Assembly: GCA_032622095.1 (NCBI GenBank)
Contig: CP136065.1
Location: 57,965,949 to 58,029,948, forward strand
Length of the DNA stretch: 64,000 nt
Reading direction: 5' to 3'
Origin: Siphonodentalium dalli
Lineage: Eukaryota; Mollusca; Scaphopoda; Gadilida; Siphonodentaliidae
Shown piece after piece: positions 11,427 to 24,200 of this stretch (its first letter is position 1; each line of letters starts with the position of its first letter). The translations under genes were made by a program, and so were the position numbers. The notes under the pieces are model-generated. The model saw only the letters and a program-made list of their open reading frames with translations. It was not told the origin of the DNA and searched no databases.

Positions 11427-11961
11427 TCAGCGCGAATGCATGGTCGCAGTCATGCATCGATCCATATAATTATATTGTCTTATTTCTGACACCGCCACTC
11501 ACCAGTAAACACAAAGCTCGTCATTTTAAGAGCCTGCGATGTACTCATGTTCGAATTTCCATCGTGGAACCCATGCAAGTCTAAGATCCATATGCGAATA
11601 TAAGGCCAATGACTATAGACACTAAGATACATGCGCTGATTCGCCCACTCCCACCCCAGCCTCTATCCAGCATCCCTGTCACACAATAATGTCAACTAGG
11701 ACTCGGCTCTTTCTCGATAACCTCTCAATGCTGTACATACAGATTGCACAAGCCCACATTTTTTTGTTCCGGACTGTAGAAAATTGTCGATAACCAGTCT
11801 AAATCAGCGGGAACTTAACTTACTACTTAAGTAGGACTTAATCTTGTTTTGTGAAACGTGTTCTTGAAATGGAAAAGTTACATCATAAGATCCACCTTAG
11901 ATCTTAGATTAAGTCCATCTTAAGATAATCTTATGACCTTGCTTCATGAAACTGGGCCCTG

Positions 11962-13602
11962 TTGTGAAGATGGATGTATATGCTCCAAGTAATTATTCTG
12001 ATATTTAAATAGTTGTGGATATCATTGAAATGAACTCGAAAGAGGTAAACCACGTAGGCTGCAAACTTCAGGAAATATTTGTTAACCCAAGACCATTATT
12101 TGACCGCGGTGCCACTCCATTCATGGTTGTGGGTATGGAGACGTGTTTCATGCACCTCAGCCTGGAATGTGTTTATTTTTACAACATCGAAACATCGGAA
12201 GATTTTACATTTATTTACCACTTTACATATCAATAATGGTATTTCTATTGGTTGCCCTTATGTGAATATAATTGTCTATTCAATCAGTCCAATCTTCAAT
12301 AATATGTGTAACTCACAAACACATAACCCTGTTATTTCCCTCCCCCGCAGTTTGCATGCCATAATGCCATAAATTCAGGAGTTGTACTATTTTTCACTCA
12401 GATTCGCGCTCCGATGGGTCTGCAAAAAATAATACTTCGTGAATTTAAATATGAGTAAAGTAACTGACTTTCTACAAAGGAGAGATGCCACCTTCACTGT
12501 GCAGGAGGTGCCAATGTCACTACTCCAGCCACAGCATATACCGGTATATGGGACAGCATATAATCTTATATAAGGAATGTTCTGTAATTCCCTGACCCAT
12601 AAAGGATAGAATAGATTCAATAGAATAATGAATCGTTTAATATGTATTAAAATGTCATTTGGGTTCATCAACACTAAAATTAATTTCATACACAATAACA
12701 ACTAAATAACTCATTTACTTGCAGTTACACATTTTTAACAAAATTCACATAATTATATCGGGGCCTCGTTGGACCTCTTCAGAAGATCCTTAACCCTTCC
12801 ATGAATAAAGCTTCAATAAGATCATGTAATTCTGACCACGAGAAAATATTTGGCGAACAACTTGTTTAATTTTTAACATTGTAAAAAAACCAACACTAGA
12901 CACTGGTTCTATGAGGCTATGTTGTTTCACTCTGCACGCCGTCATGAGACACCATTATTACATCACTGTGTTAGTCACATGTGGATGGAAACATCACAAA
13001 GAAATACAATGGTTTTGGTTCTGAAAAAAATATCAATCAAAAAGCATATTTACGATTGTAGGTCCCATATAAATTCAGTACTATCCCATAAAGCTAATGG
13101 GTAATTTAGCGACCTGTAACATACATGTAACAAAATGCAACAGGATCAATTCAGCATGAGCAATGTAACTTTTGGAAGTTTTCTCTGAAACGTGAGTGAT
13201 GCATTGTGTGTCCAGGGGAAGCACCTGGGCGTGTGGTTGATTCAACCAATGAAAAATAACTTGATTAAGCATTAAAGTACATGGTCATATGAAGAGTGTT
13301 GCAATGAAGCATATACCTTACCAGGTCCGGCACATCCTGAATTCTGCCACATAATATAGTTATATTGCTTTATAATTAAATTTGACAGTGACCAGTCCAT
13401 GGTTTCTGTTTTTCTCGGAACTGAGATGGCACATCTCAATGCACAACCACATTGAAATGTGCACAATAATGAAGCAAAAAAAGGTTTCAGGTGAATTTTG
13501 ATCCGCAGCATGTTGTGCAAGACTCTTTTACTTTCATATACCTTTCTAAATGACATTTGAGTGGTCGCCACAATGATTTGTTCATGCAACATTTAGATCA
13601 AT
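11962..13602. other. Intergenic DNA, no gene recognised
   Basis: Frames at 12.0-12.4, 12.4-12.7 and 13.3-13.6 kb show no domain pattern or splice context. A few repeat-like scraps (CCGGTATATGG near 12540) only. Confidence 0.5.
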
Positions 13603-13850
13603 TAACCCTTTCTACACTACCGGTAAATGGATTCTCCCACTCAGTTATAAAATAAACTTAGGAGTTGTCTATTATTCATCTGGAGGGCTGTTCAGGAAAT
13701 ATAAGCAGACGACAGATAAAAAGAAAGTGCAGAAGTAATCCTAATTATTAGCAGGAAATGTTCAGTTAATAAGTTCAAATGGTCGTATGTTGAACTTGTT
13801 TTCTGAACATTTCTTAAGGGAACTACTCGTCAATGAGTAAACATCAAAGG
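13603..13850. mobile_element. MITE family B copy
   Basis: Begins TTAACCCTTTCTACACT with GGATTCTCCCACTCAGTTAT, then GTCTATTATTCATCTGGAGG, AAAGTGCAGAAG, AATAAGTTCAA and ends near GTCAATGAGTA. The left TTAA is intact. Confidence 0.8.
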
Positions 13851-14128
13851 TTCGCATGGGGACTGTCAATTTAAAGTGATTTTATTACAACAAATAAAGT
13901 CTTACTGATTTATTTTGTACCCCTGATTTTTCAAACCTTCATTTGATTTTGTATTATTCAACTTCCTTCAAATGCATGAAATACCAGTAGCAATATCCAT
14001 AATTAGCTATAATAGTTGAACTCAGAATGTGCCAGGCCTGGTTATAGTTTTCATTACAATCTCTGGTCACTGCCCATGAATTAATGTAACTTTCATCTCA
14101 TATTTTCAAAAATAACCAGGTTCGTTTA

Positions 14129-15464
14129 AGTCTGGAAATAGTTTGTCTGAAATTGGCAGAATGAGGTCCCCAGAGGGTGAATTTATTGACGTTACCCTGC
14201 ACAGTGGGCTGGCATAACCAAATTCACCCTCTGTGGACCTCATTCTTCTTTGGCCTCATCGTCTGGGAAGTATCCCAAACAAGAGGTGTGCACTCTGGTG
14301 CTAGCATACCCCCACCATGGCAAATTCAACCCGCATTATCTGTAAACCCTAACTTGATAGCATCCACACAAAAAAAATCCCAAAATGTTCTAAGTCAAAA
14401 TAGGTCGAAAATGAAGTGTAATGTTAGGAAAAACAGTCCGAGCCAACCCTGACCTGCATCATGTAGAGAGGGTGTTGTGAGAAGCATGTATACCAAAAAT
14501 TATTGAAATCGGTTCATATTTGTTAAAGTTATTAAGTCGGACAGAATTTTCTAAGTCAAAATAAGTCGAAAAGTAAGGCGTAACTTAAAAAAAGAAAGTC
14601 GGACCGCACCGCAATTAGCATCATGCGGAGAGGCGGACCTAATGAGATTGCATACAAAAGATTATTGAAATCGGTTCATAGTTGTTCGAGTTATGAGGTC
14701 GGACAGACGGACACACGGAGGGAGAAAGTGTGTGGACGGACAGACGGATGGACAGACGCAGTCAATCCAGTATACCCCCCATTTTCTTCGAAAGTGGGGG
14801 TATAATTAACATTGTTTTTAGTTACTTTTTCCCTTCTGTTCAGTTTATATATCCCCTAATTTGCAGAAGATAAAATGCATAATCACGGTGACTAATGGGT
14901 GAAAATCACCAACTGCAACTGGGGAATTTCAATCCGATCCTAGGTCTCCCATAGAAGATGAGGCCATGCAGAATGAGGTTCCCACATGGTGAATTTGGGT
15001 TATAGCATCACTAAATTCGCCCATTTGCAAAATGAGGTCCCCAAAGGGTGAATTTAGTGACGCTACCTTGCACAGTGGGCGAGAATCACTAAATTCACCC
15101 TCCAGGGGACCTCATTTTGCTTAGGCCTCATGCAATTCTCTCTGGAAAGTATCTTTATTATCAAATTAACAAGTTTTTTTAATGTTTAAAGGAAATTTTC
15201 TATTTCTTTTTTAGTTTAGTTTCTCTATATCCACAATTGGCAGACGACACATTGCATAATCGAGGTGCCTAATGGGTGCAGATAACAATATTCACTATCT
15301 GGGAACTTAAATCAGTCTAGGTCTCCCATAGCAGATGAGTCCTTAGCAGAATGAGGTCCCCAGAGGGTGAATTTAGTGATGCTAGCCCACTGCAGGATAG
15401 CATCACTAAATTCACCCTCTGGGGACCTCATTCTGCAAATGTCCGGCACCATATTATCTGGCCT
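14129..15464. mobile_element. Composite palindromic MITE, family C, with a nested element
   Basis: Palindromic units (GCAGAATGAGGTCCCCAGAG ... mirrored CTCTGGGGACCTCATTCTGC) occur at 14156-14250, 14965-15125 and 15345-15445. They are separated by about 200 bp of conserved spacer containing AATTTGCAGAAGATAAAATG and CTAGGTCTCCCATAG. A tandem-core element (14278-14811) interrupts the first spacer; uninterrupted spacers at 42.4 and 15.1 kb show the continuous sequence. Confidence 0.8.
14278..14811. mobile_element. 'Pearl'/Helentron-like tandem-core element
   Basis: Starts AAGAGGTGTGCACTCTGGTG and contains two diverged units of about 160 bp (TCTAAGTCAAAATA, GAAATCGGTTCATA, GTCGGACAG). It ends in the hairpin TATACCCCC...GGGGGTATA just before a T-rich host sequence. 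Tandem cores with a 3' hairpin and no target duplication resemble bivalve pearl elements, which are Helitron-like; the family assignment is inference. Confidence 0.6.
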
Positions 15465-16974
15465 GATGCTGAATATTTTATCAGTAATACCTTGATATGA
15501 ATAATTTTGTTTTCTCTAAAATATGATCTTCCACATGAAACAAAAAAATTATTATTGAGCATTGACAGATGAACATGACAACAAACAAATAATAAAACTG
15601 AACATCAGCAATTTACCCCAAAATTTTTCAAAACCAAATATGTGATCAACATGATTAGATTCTTTTGTTGAAAAAAAAAAATAAAACAATTTGTTGAGCT
15701 TATCCAATGCTTAAATATTTTATATATCATTGAAATAAAAACAAAATTTTAATAAGTTTTTAATGTGCCTCTAATGGGACCAAGTACGCTGAGCCTTCGT
15801 GACCATCAGCAACTAAAACGTGAACATTTGTGAATATATAAAACTTGTTAGTTAATGAACAGACAGCATAAACCTCACTGACATAACAATGTGATAGTAT
15901 TACTTAAAACTAAAACCAGACAATGTAATATGACAATACTACTAAAATATTCAATCAAAACAATCACTTTGATCCAAACATCTGAGATGATGACCTCGAT
16001 ATTTAGATTGCAATATTTTTAGTTTTGACCATTCTTCAGTTGACTAAGTATAGTACAGAAAATTTCTCCAAAATATTCTTGGTATAAGGTAGCAGTACAT
16101 GATTTATCGGGTTGTAGGGGGGGTCTGAAAAATAGAAAAATAAGTATCTGGGGGGAGCATAACAGCTGTGTTAAATGTGTCATTACTGGTTTGAAGGATT
16201 TTGTATTAAGTGAAGGTCAACTCTATGTTATCGGTTACAGGAAAATAACCCGATTTCTCTCCTCTGAATTCTGTCATCCATGCTTGCAAGACATTTTTTT
16301 TCAAATTGATACAATAACTTTTTTTCCATTTCAACTACATGTATTTCTCAGCTCTACCATAGCTCTATCTGGTGGAAGAAGCTTATTTACTGACATTCGC
16401 TGTCATGGTCTGTTATTGGGTTGAAAATGGTCAATTGGAGTAAAAAATGGGTAAAATTGAGCATTTTGTGTGTGCAAACCAAGGGATATAACTCAAATAC
16501 AAATTTTACAAATAAGCTAAAGTACAAACATGATTACATCTACAATTTCTGTCGAAATTAAAACATGCTTGATGGGACATATCAAAAGATAATGGCTCAG
16601 CATAGATTTGAAGTACAGTGCCCCCTAAGATCACAGCAATTTTATTAGTTGGTTTACGATCAGGGAAAAAACTATTGATGGAGGAGGGAATTTTTTTTTG
16701 TAACCAAGGGCAGGTGTTAACATACCTATTGGCCCAATGCAAATCTTATATATTCACTTGAAATCAAATTTTATGAATAAAAACATATAAACCAACAAGG
16801 TAATATCTCAATTATTCTCATCTTCCAATGCTATTATGACAGATAGAACGGTTTGGGGAGAAGTCTTATATAAACTGAAAACAATGGGCAAAAATTAAGT
16901 AGTTTTTTTTTACCTTTTGTGCATTATCGGTGATAAAGTTGTTGGCAGGTTCTTAAACAACTAATATAACTCTT
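15465..16974. other. AT-rich intergenic DNA downstream of POSH
   Basis: No gene. Poly-A and poly-T runs and small frames at 16.2-16.7 kb without splice or domain context. Confidence 0.5.
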
Positions 16975-17072
16975 TCATGATGGGAGCTGCGCTGGCGCAA
17001 CATTAAAAACCCTGTGCCAATGCATTCTCTTATATATGCGAGTCGACCTATATATAAGAGAATGCATTGGCC
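16975..17072. mobile_element. MITE family A fragment
   Basis: One terminus (CTTTCATGATGGGAGCTGCG) and one hairpin (AATGCATTCTCTTATATATG and its complement, ending CATTGGCC) remain; the other half is missing. Confidence 0.7.
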
Positions 17073-18053
17073 GAACAATTTTTATCATTTTTTCTTCCAT
17101 TCTTTATCAATTTTTATCATTTTTTAAGGTGGTGCAGAGATAGTTTGTTTCAATATTGATATCCATGGCAATTATTTTTAAACTAAATCTTCCAAAACAA
17201 AGCCACTTAAAAAACTTCAATAGTTCATTCAGAACAAAATTGTCACCTCACCTCACCTCATAAATTAATAATATTCAGCTGAAGTGAATGTGTATTACCA
17301 AACTCAATATCTATTTAATAGTGAGGCAGTGAAAGTATTAGTTTCTGTTGTCAAATATAATATTTCAGAACATATAACATATTGAAATAATAAACAGCAG
17401 TTTCTAAATCCGGTTAACAATCCTACATGTTATTCCTGTTCATCATATAAATTCATTTCATTCATAAGTATTGCAAATAATTAACATATCACAGATTCTG
17501 TAAGTCTTCGAAGAGATGGCTCATTCTAGTGCTGAAACCGATAGCTAGTTTACAACCAGTTGAAATATGGCCAATCGGCTAACTGCAATGTGATGAACAA
17601 ACACGATGTCAACAAAGAAATATGAAATTTTCAGGTTCTTAATCAGTATGGTAACTGATGTCCGAAAAATACATGCACCAACTCATTGGACAAGATCAAA
17701 TCAATCACCAAACATGAACCTGAATGATAACCATGAGGTAGCAACTACAAACTGGTGAAGTATAACAAGTCTATATGCTGTGAGCTTGAGTTCAATATGT
17801 CAACACGTTCAGGCTTATTACCATTCACATTTGGTGATTTCCATTTGTTTAGTACAAGCTATATCATATATATTGAGTGAATTTGCCATCCAATTAATAT
17901 CACAAATTGTGAATACATTTGTACATATATAGTGTGAATCTCACATCAACGTTTAAAAAAGACAGATATCGGTTATCATCCAGTTTTACCGTTTTTTTGT
18001 CCAGTTGCTAAAACTGGCCAACCGTTTCAGCACTAGCTCATTCGATTTTCTAA
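17073..18053 (-). other. POSH: Probable POSH 3' UTR and downstream DNA
   Basis: Lies directly after the POSH stop in transcript sense. AT-rich, with no polyA signal I can assign confidently. Extent of the UTR is unknown. Confidence 0.35.
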
Positions 18054-18222
18054 TCAAGCTTTCTCCACGAAGCTTCCAGGAAACAGGCCAGTCTTTCCTG
18101 TCCGTGCCATCGTTCCTTTGAACCAGCCATCCTCTCGTTTTCTGTGCACAAAGACAATGTCGCCTACCTTTAGTTCTAGTTCCAGGTCTCCTGTTGGAGG
18201 ATATGGAACTATGCATTTATAC
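18054..18222 (-). CDS. POSH: POSH coding exon 13: SH3-4 and stop codon
   Basis: 169 bases after aattccag|. Encodes [37 protein letters not shown] and [15 protein letters not shown] followed by TGA. Human SH3-4 is nearly identical in core ([17 protein letters not shown] ... [14 protein letters not shown]) and also ends the protein. The 3' UTR must run to lower coordinates; no polyA signal is assigned. Confidence 0.97.
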
Positions 18223-21200
18223 CTGGAATTAACAATAGAGTGTCAATGATCATAATGCCAGTCCTGAACCCTTTCTATACCTAATATTCATTAAAGAGTA
18301 GTTCCCATAGGAAATGTTCAGATAATAAGTTCAACAAACAACCATTGTTTGTTGAACTTATTATCTGAACATTTCCCACCAATTAATAGTCATCTTTCTG
18401 CACTTGTATTATTTTTTTGTATTCTGCCGTCTGCTCATTTTTCCTTAAGACCCCTCCAAATGAATGATAGACCATTCCAATATATACTTTTATACCTGGG
18501 TGCAAGAATCCGCTTAGTAAAGAAAGTGTTAAAGTAGAGTGTAGACTTTTGTTGGGGTGCACAAAGCAAACAAACATGTTCAACCCAGGTATTCACATAT
18601 AGTTTCTATCAAAATTTCCAGCAGCACACAACAGAACGGGAGCTTCCTGAAATTTTGCGAAAACCCTGTGCTAATGCATTCTCTTATATATGTGAGTCTC
18701 CCATTGGACCCTTATATATATAAGAGAATACATCGGCCTAATATTTACCTTGACCTTGTAAGCCATTACATTCTCTTATATATATGCGAGGCTCCCTATG
18801 GGAGACTTGTATATATAAGATAATGCACTGGGACAAGAATATTTAATGCTGTACCAGTGCAGCTCCCGTCATGAAAGGGTTAACCCTTTCTTTACTAAAT
18901 ACTCATTGATCAGTAGTTCCTTTAGGAAATATTCATATGATAAGACCATTTGTAGAACTTATTATCTGAACATTTCGAAAAATCAACGGTGGTTTTCGTG
19001 GTTGTGGTCAAGAACGAATTTAGGATGCCCTCGAAATATGTTCAACAAAACTTTGACTGACTTCAAACTATTCAACAGGGTTGCCATTTTTGAACACTAT
19101 TATGTGCGCAGTACACAGATAGTCTGGGTGGAAACTATTGATAAGGACTATACCAACAAATAATCCAATTCTATCTAAAATAAAATTCACAGGCACGATT
19201 GGGATCATTGTATTAGCATCAATTCAATCCATTAATTGTATTACTTCAACTTTTTATTCGCCTGTTTTGTTTATACGCTTGTTTCATTTTGAAAAAAACA
19301 GCATATATATCACATAAAGCAATACAAAAACATCCTATTTACACTATATGAATAACATATCATTCCCTCCAAAATCATAATGCAGTGATCTACCAAATGG
19401 AATTCTTATCCAGATTTGACATTATTTTCCTTACTTTTCTCGCATGATGGGCCTGGGTCGTCCAGGTTTAGCCGAGGATGGAGGTGTTGAGTCTAGCGAT
19501 ACTGTTTTCCTATGCTGACTAGATTCAGGAGAACCACTAGTTGCCACAGGGAAAGACCCTCCTCTGGAAAACAAAGTTTTTAATTTAAATTCTTACTGGC
19601 AGCACTTCCAACAACAACAACAAAATTTCTATGAAACCCTTTTTCAGGCACAATTCAAAATTTTATTACAAAAAAAAAACACACAAGAAATACATTCATA
19701 AATGCCACGGAATTTGAATTAGTTTACTCACGATCGATGTCCAGTGAATCTCTTTGATGGTTTAACACTGCTTAATCCACTATCCATAAGCACAAGTGAA
19801 TGTTACACACTATGTTTTATATTGTACATGCTCCTATATTAATTGTAATTAATAATTATTAATAAGGAATCAATTTAATACTCCGATTCCATGCTGACAG
19901 AATAAATATCAACATCTCCCGGCCACGTGGTCTCGCTTTGATTTTCCAGGAATTTATGTGACGTCATAAGCCATACATGGAAATGTATTTTTAGCTTTGA
20001 ATCATTCAGTCTCAGACAGATAGTGCATTCGACACGTCACACCGTGTGACCTTGTCTGGGTAGACAGTCGACGTAAACATCTCCGTAATAATTATAATAT
20101 TACGTCGACACGAATTCATGTAAAAACCCATTTCCAGAACAATGGGCTTCCCCCAATATCGTGACATCATACTGATGTCACAGACATTCCAAATAAGGAA
20201 TAATTTATGCGGTTGTATTGGAATGTTACGTGAGGCAGAGATTTACAGAACACTGAATATCGGCATCGGTTATTTCTCCGCCGATAAGAATCATGCCATT
20301 TGTCAAAAGTGTTTTTCTTTAATAAAGCAGCTGGTCAAAATCAATACGACTATTAAAACTAACTTTAAATCAGTGCCACATGACCGAGTTAAACGATTAT
20401 TGCGTTCGCCGTATACAGATGACACCTGAGCTATTTTTACGGGACACGCGCAGCTGTTATCGGTTAGCCAATCGGGGTTAGCGGTTTCTGGTACCGCTTC
20501 CAATCAAAACAAGGAATCTCCTGGTATATCCCCAAGTCTGGAAATAGCTTTCCGGCCAGTCCTGTTCGACTCAGATGAATTTATATGATATACTGAGTCG
20601 AAATTTATGTCGACTGGGGTAGACACTAAAAATAGCGTTATCAGGTTCGCTCTCTGTATTTGGCCTAGGTGCGCAATCGCTGGTTTTCAATTTTAGCCGC
20701 GCGATGGTGCGCAAGAGCGATCGCGCGCCTCAAAAATGAAAGTCTGGTTCACATAAATAAAATATATGCCATATTATATACCATTTGAAAGAGGAAACTC
20801 CAAAACATTGTATTATCAACTTATCCGTAGTAATAAACTGTGAACATGTTTTTGTTGAGTTACCGATGTGTTTTTGTGCTTAAGTTTCATCTTTGTTGTG
20901 CAAAGTGTATTATTTTCAATGGAGGGGGAATAACTCTATATCTTAAAGATAGTGATTTTCTCCTTCGATTGAAAATACATTTTAAGTTTGAATTCTGTTG
21001 CATTCTGGGACCATAATGGGGGGAAATCTTTCTATAATTTCAGCTGTTTTCTATTTCTCTTTGGGCATCTTCTGAGACAAAGACGTTTCAAATGGTGATA
21101 CATCATAGTATTTTAATAATATTTTATGGCATAGATTGTTATTAAAACCATATATCAATGCACAATAACAAAAATAATCGGTGACTAAAAAATTACGTAG

Positions 21201-24200
21201 GCCTTTAAAAGTGTTTTAAAAGATAATATTTTCCATAAAAAAATGTTGTAATGTTCTAAAATAAGAATTTAACTTTAACTAATTATGACTCTAAAAAAAG
21301 AATGCAACCCTCATTTGAATTTAAATATTTCCTTAGAGTTACAGACATGGGGTCTATGTGTAGTGCTATAATATGTACCTCATTGGTACTCACAGTAAAA
21401 CACAATCTCACTTGCCCAATAGAGAATTTGGAGTGAAATGTCCTACATGAATGGCACATATTTCAGGCGACTTTCAAATGTGAGGAAGTCTGTGTCAAGG
21501 CTATAGGACATGATCATTGAATGTGAAGAGTAGGGCTATAGGGCATGACGTGCATAATATTTATTTTATTTTATTGAAATATATGAAAATACAGTTTTTG
21601 GTAAATGTTCATAACACAGCAGTCCTCGTCATTACTGGAAACCAGAAAATATGTTTTCGAAGACTGGCAAACATGTTTCTATTGACACCATGTTTCAATG
21701 ATATATATAATTTGTATTACATTCAAGATTGTAATAATTCTGGAGTCTATCACATTCCTTATTTGTCAGAATTAACCTATTTATCATCACTCAAGATTTC
21801 CATTCTGAATTACATTCTCCAATCTATGGAAAATGAAAAGCAGGACTCAGAGAAAAAGTTGGTAGCAAAATTGCCTGAGAACATGGAGTTATTAGTGGGA
21901 AAATATACCTTGAATGTGAAGCGTTTGAGCCTTGTGCTGTAACGAGTCCGGTTTGAGCAGGGGTTGGTGGCATCACAGGCTGCTTACTCTTGTTTTTTCC
22001 ATAAGGTTTTAACCTCTTTACGAGACTTATTCTATCACTTAGTTTATCTTTATCCTTTTTTGATTTCTGCAAAATATGAATAAAATTAATTAAATTAGCA
22101 TCGCCTTCTTCAATGTCGTACTTTATAAAAAAATAGATTATTATTACAGTAAAACCTCTCCAAACCAGAACCTCTATAAACCAAATCCCTCTCCATACCC
22201 AAACAATTTGTCTGGTCCCGAATGCATTCTCACTAAACATTGCCTCTATAATCTGGACACTCTCTATTCCGAACATCGGATGGCTTTTCTAGTCCATAAG
22301 TGAACAAATACATTAATTTTTACCTCCGAAATCCGAACACGGAAATTGACACCAACTGAACTAACGTGCTGTAGATTTGACATACTTGATGCCGAAGCTC
22401 ATATTGGATTTGGTGAAAACAGGGGATCCTTAAAAGTTTAAATCTCTGGCCTGCATTAAACTCTGAGCGGTCGTTTTGATGGCTCATTCATTGTGACAGG
22501 TTGATTAAAACTGTATTGGTGACAATACAATGCCATCGTGTACTTTTAGCAAGCTTCATTAGTGTTTTGTTTGGACAGCGTCGTAAAGTAAGAGTCCAGC
22601 TCAGCGTGATGATTGGTGTAAAACATAGTGTTGGTGCTCTATTCTCCGTGAAGTCACCACTGTTCACTCATGTGTGAAATAAGCACAGTTATCTAATATG
22701 ACACCTGCTGTTATAATCTGGTTCAAAGCTCTCGCCGAACAAAGACATGCTAGTTAAATCCGGCAGTACATACGGTATATTCAAGAGTACGAAACTACAA
22801 TCCATGCGCTACATTAATATTGTCAGTGACATTTTCGAATCACTGTAAAATATATCGTTTCCTGTCTTGTCTTCTTATCTATAAACTGGTACATTTAGAT
22901 GTATTATGTCTTATTAATATACAATGTTTTAATTCTTATTATACCATGTTTTATCTTTGTTATTTATATTTTATTCCGTACTTTATTGAATAAAGTTAAA
23001 TTCAATAATGAGTTGCTTGTGCTTCAACAACTCTTAGTAATGACATCAATACATTCCGATCGCAGTGTGATATTCTATAAACAGAACAACTCTATAAACC
23101 AAACATAAGGGGCAGTCCGAAGGGTGTTCAGTTTGGAGAGGTTTTACTGTACGAGCAAAATATTAATATGATTATAAATTAGTATTATTTTCAATATATT
23201 TATTATTATTATAAAATTGACGGTAATTTATTTTTAATAAGTACACCCCTGGATAAGTGGTCCTGCTAATTTGCTATGATGCTGGTGGTTCCTGCTGAAT
23301 TGCTATGATGCTGGTGGTGTAAAAGTGATCATTTGTCATTTTCGTGGCCTTTGACTAATCTGAATGAATGGAGGATATGCCATTATGTGTATAAAATATA
23401 AAAAAGAAACAAATATTTTGTATTAATTTACTAATTTTTTGACTGTTTGATGACTGTTGCAAACTGACCATTACCAAGCTGGCCATTTCTGTTGTTTTGC
23501 AAACACCGGAGCAACCATGATTAAAATATTTAATAATATATATGTTCATGGATGTTTCACACAGACATTGGCTTTTTCTCCAATCAGTTGGATTGGCCTT
23601 TTTTTTAAAACCATCATTTTCTACCGCCAGCATCATAGCAAATTAGCAGGACAATTAACCAGGGGTGACAGGCTGGAAAATATGGAACGAGGTCCCCAGA
23701 GGGTGAATTTAGTGAAGCTACTTCGCACAGCAGGCTAGCATCACTAAATTCACCCTCTAGGGACCTCATTCTGCTTAGGCTTCATCTACTTTGGAAAGTA
23801 TATCTGTGATCAAATTAACAAAGGAAGTTTCTTTTTCTTATTTAGTTTAGATTCTCTATATCCCCAAATTGGCAGACGACACAATGCATAATCGAGGTGC
23901 CAAATGGGTGCACATCACCATCTGGGAAATTAAATCTGTGTCAAAGTCTTCCATAGCAAATAAGGCCATGCAGAATGAGGTCCCCGGAGAATGAAGTTGG
24001 TGATGCTAGCCCATTCTGTGGGGTAGAGTCACTAAATTCACCCTCTGGGGACCTCATTCTGCAAATGTCCGGCACCATATTTTCAGGCCTAATTATGACA
24101 TGCAATTTGATAAGAAAATAGATGCTCATACCTTATCCTTTTCTTTATCTTTGGGAGACAGAAATAAATGATGTCTTTCCCCAGTAGCACCAACAACAAC

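Larger units (their letters stand above)
9177..11961. mobile_element. Decayed PIF/Harbinger DNA transposon (2.8 kb)
   Basis: Terminal inverted repeats start CAGGGCC(A/C)(T/A)GTTTCATGAA and are followed by subterminal ATCTTAAGA-rich blocks on both sides. Inside are both gene types typical of the superfamily: a HARBI1-like transposase fragment (plus strand) and a Myb/SANT-like DNA-binding gene (minus strand). Both are broken. A clean 3-bp target duplication is not visible. Confidence 0.8.

Noticed and set aside
17986-18216. 76-codon minus-strand frame over POSH exon 13
   Set aside because: It is the wrong frame of the SH3-4 exon; the frame joined from exon 12 gives an unmistakable SH3 domain and stop.
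22899-23108. Hydrophobic 69-codon frame ([19 protein letters not shown])
   Set aside because: It lies inside the family E element and is an AT-rich accidental frame; the corresponding frame in the second copy (47322-47579) differs in start and continuity.
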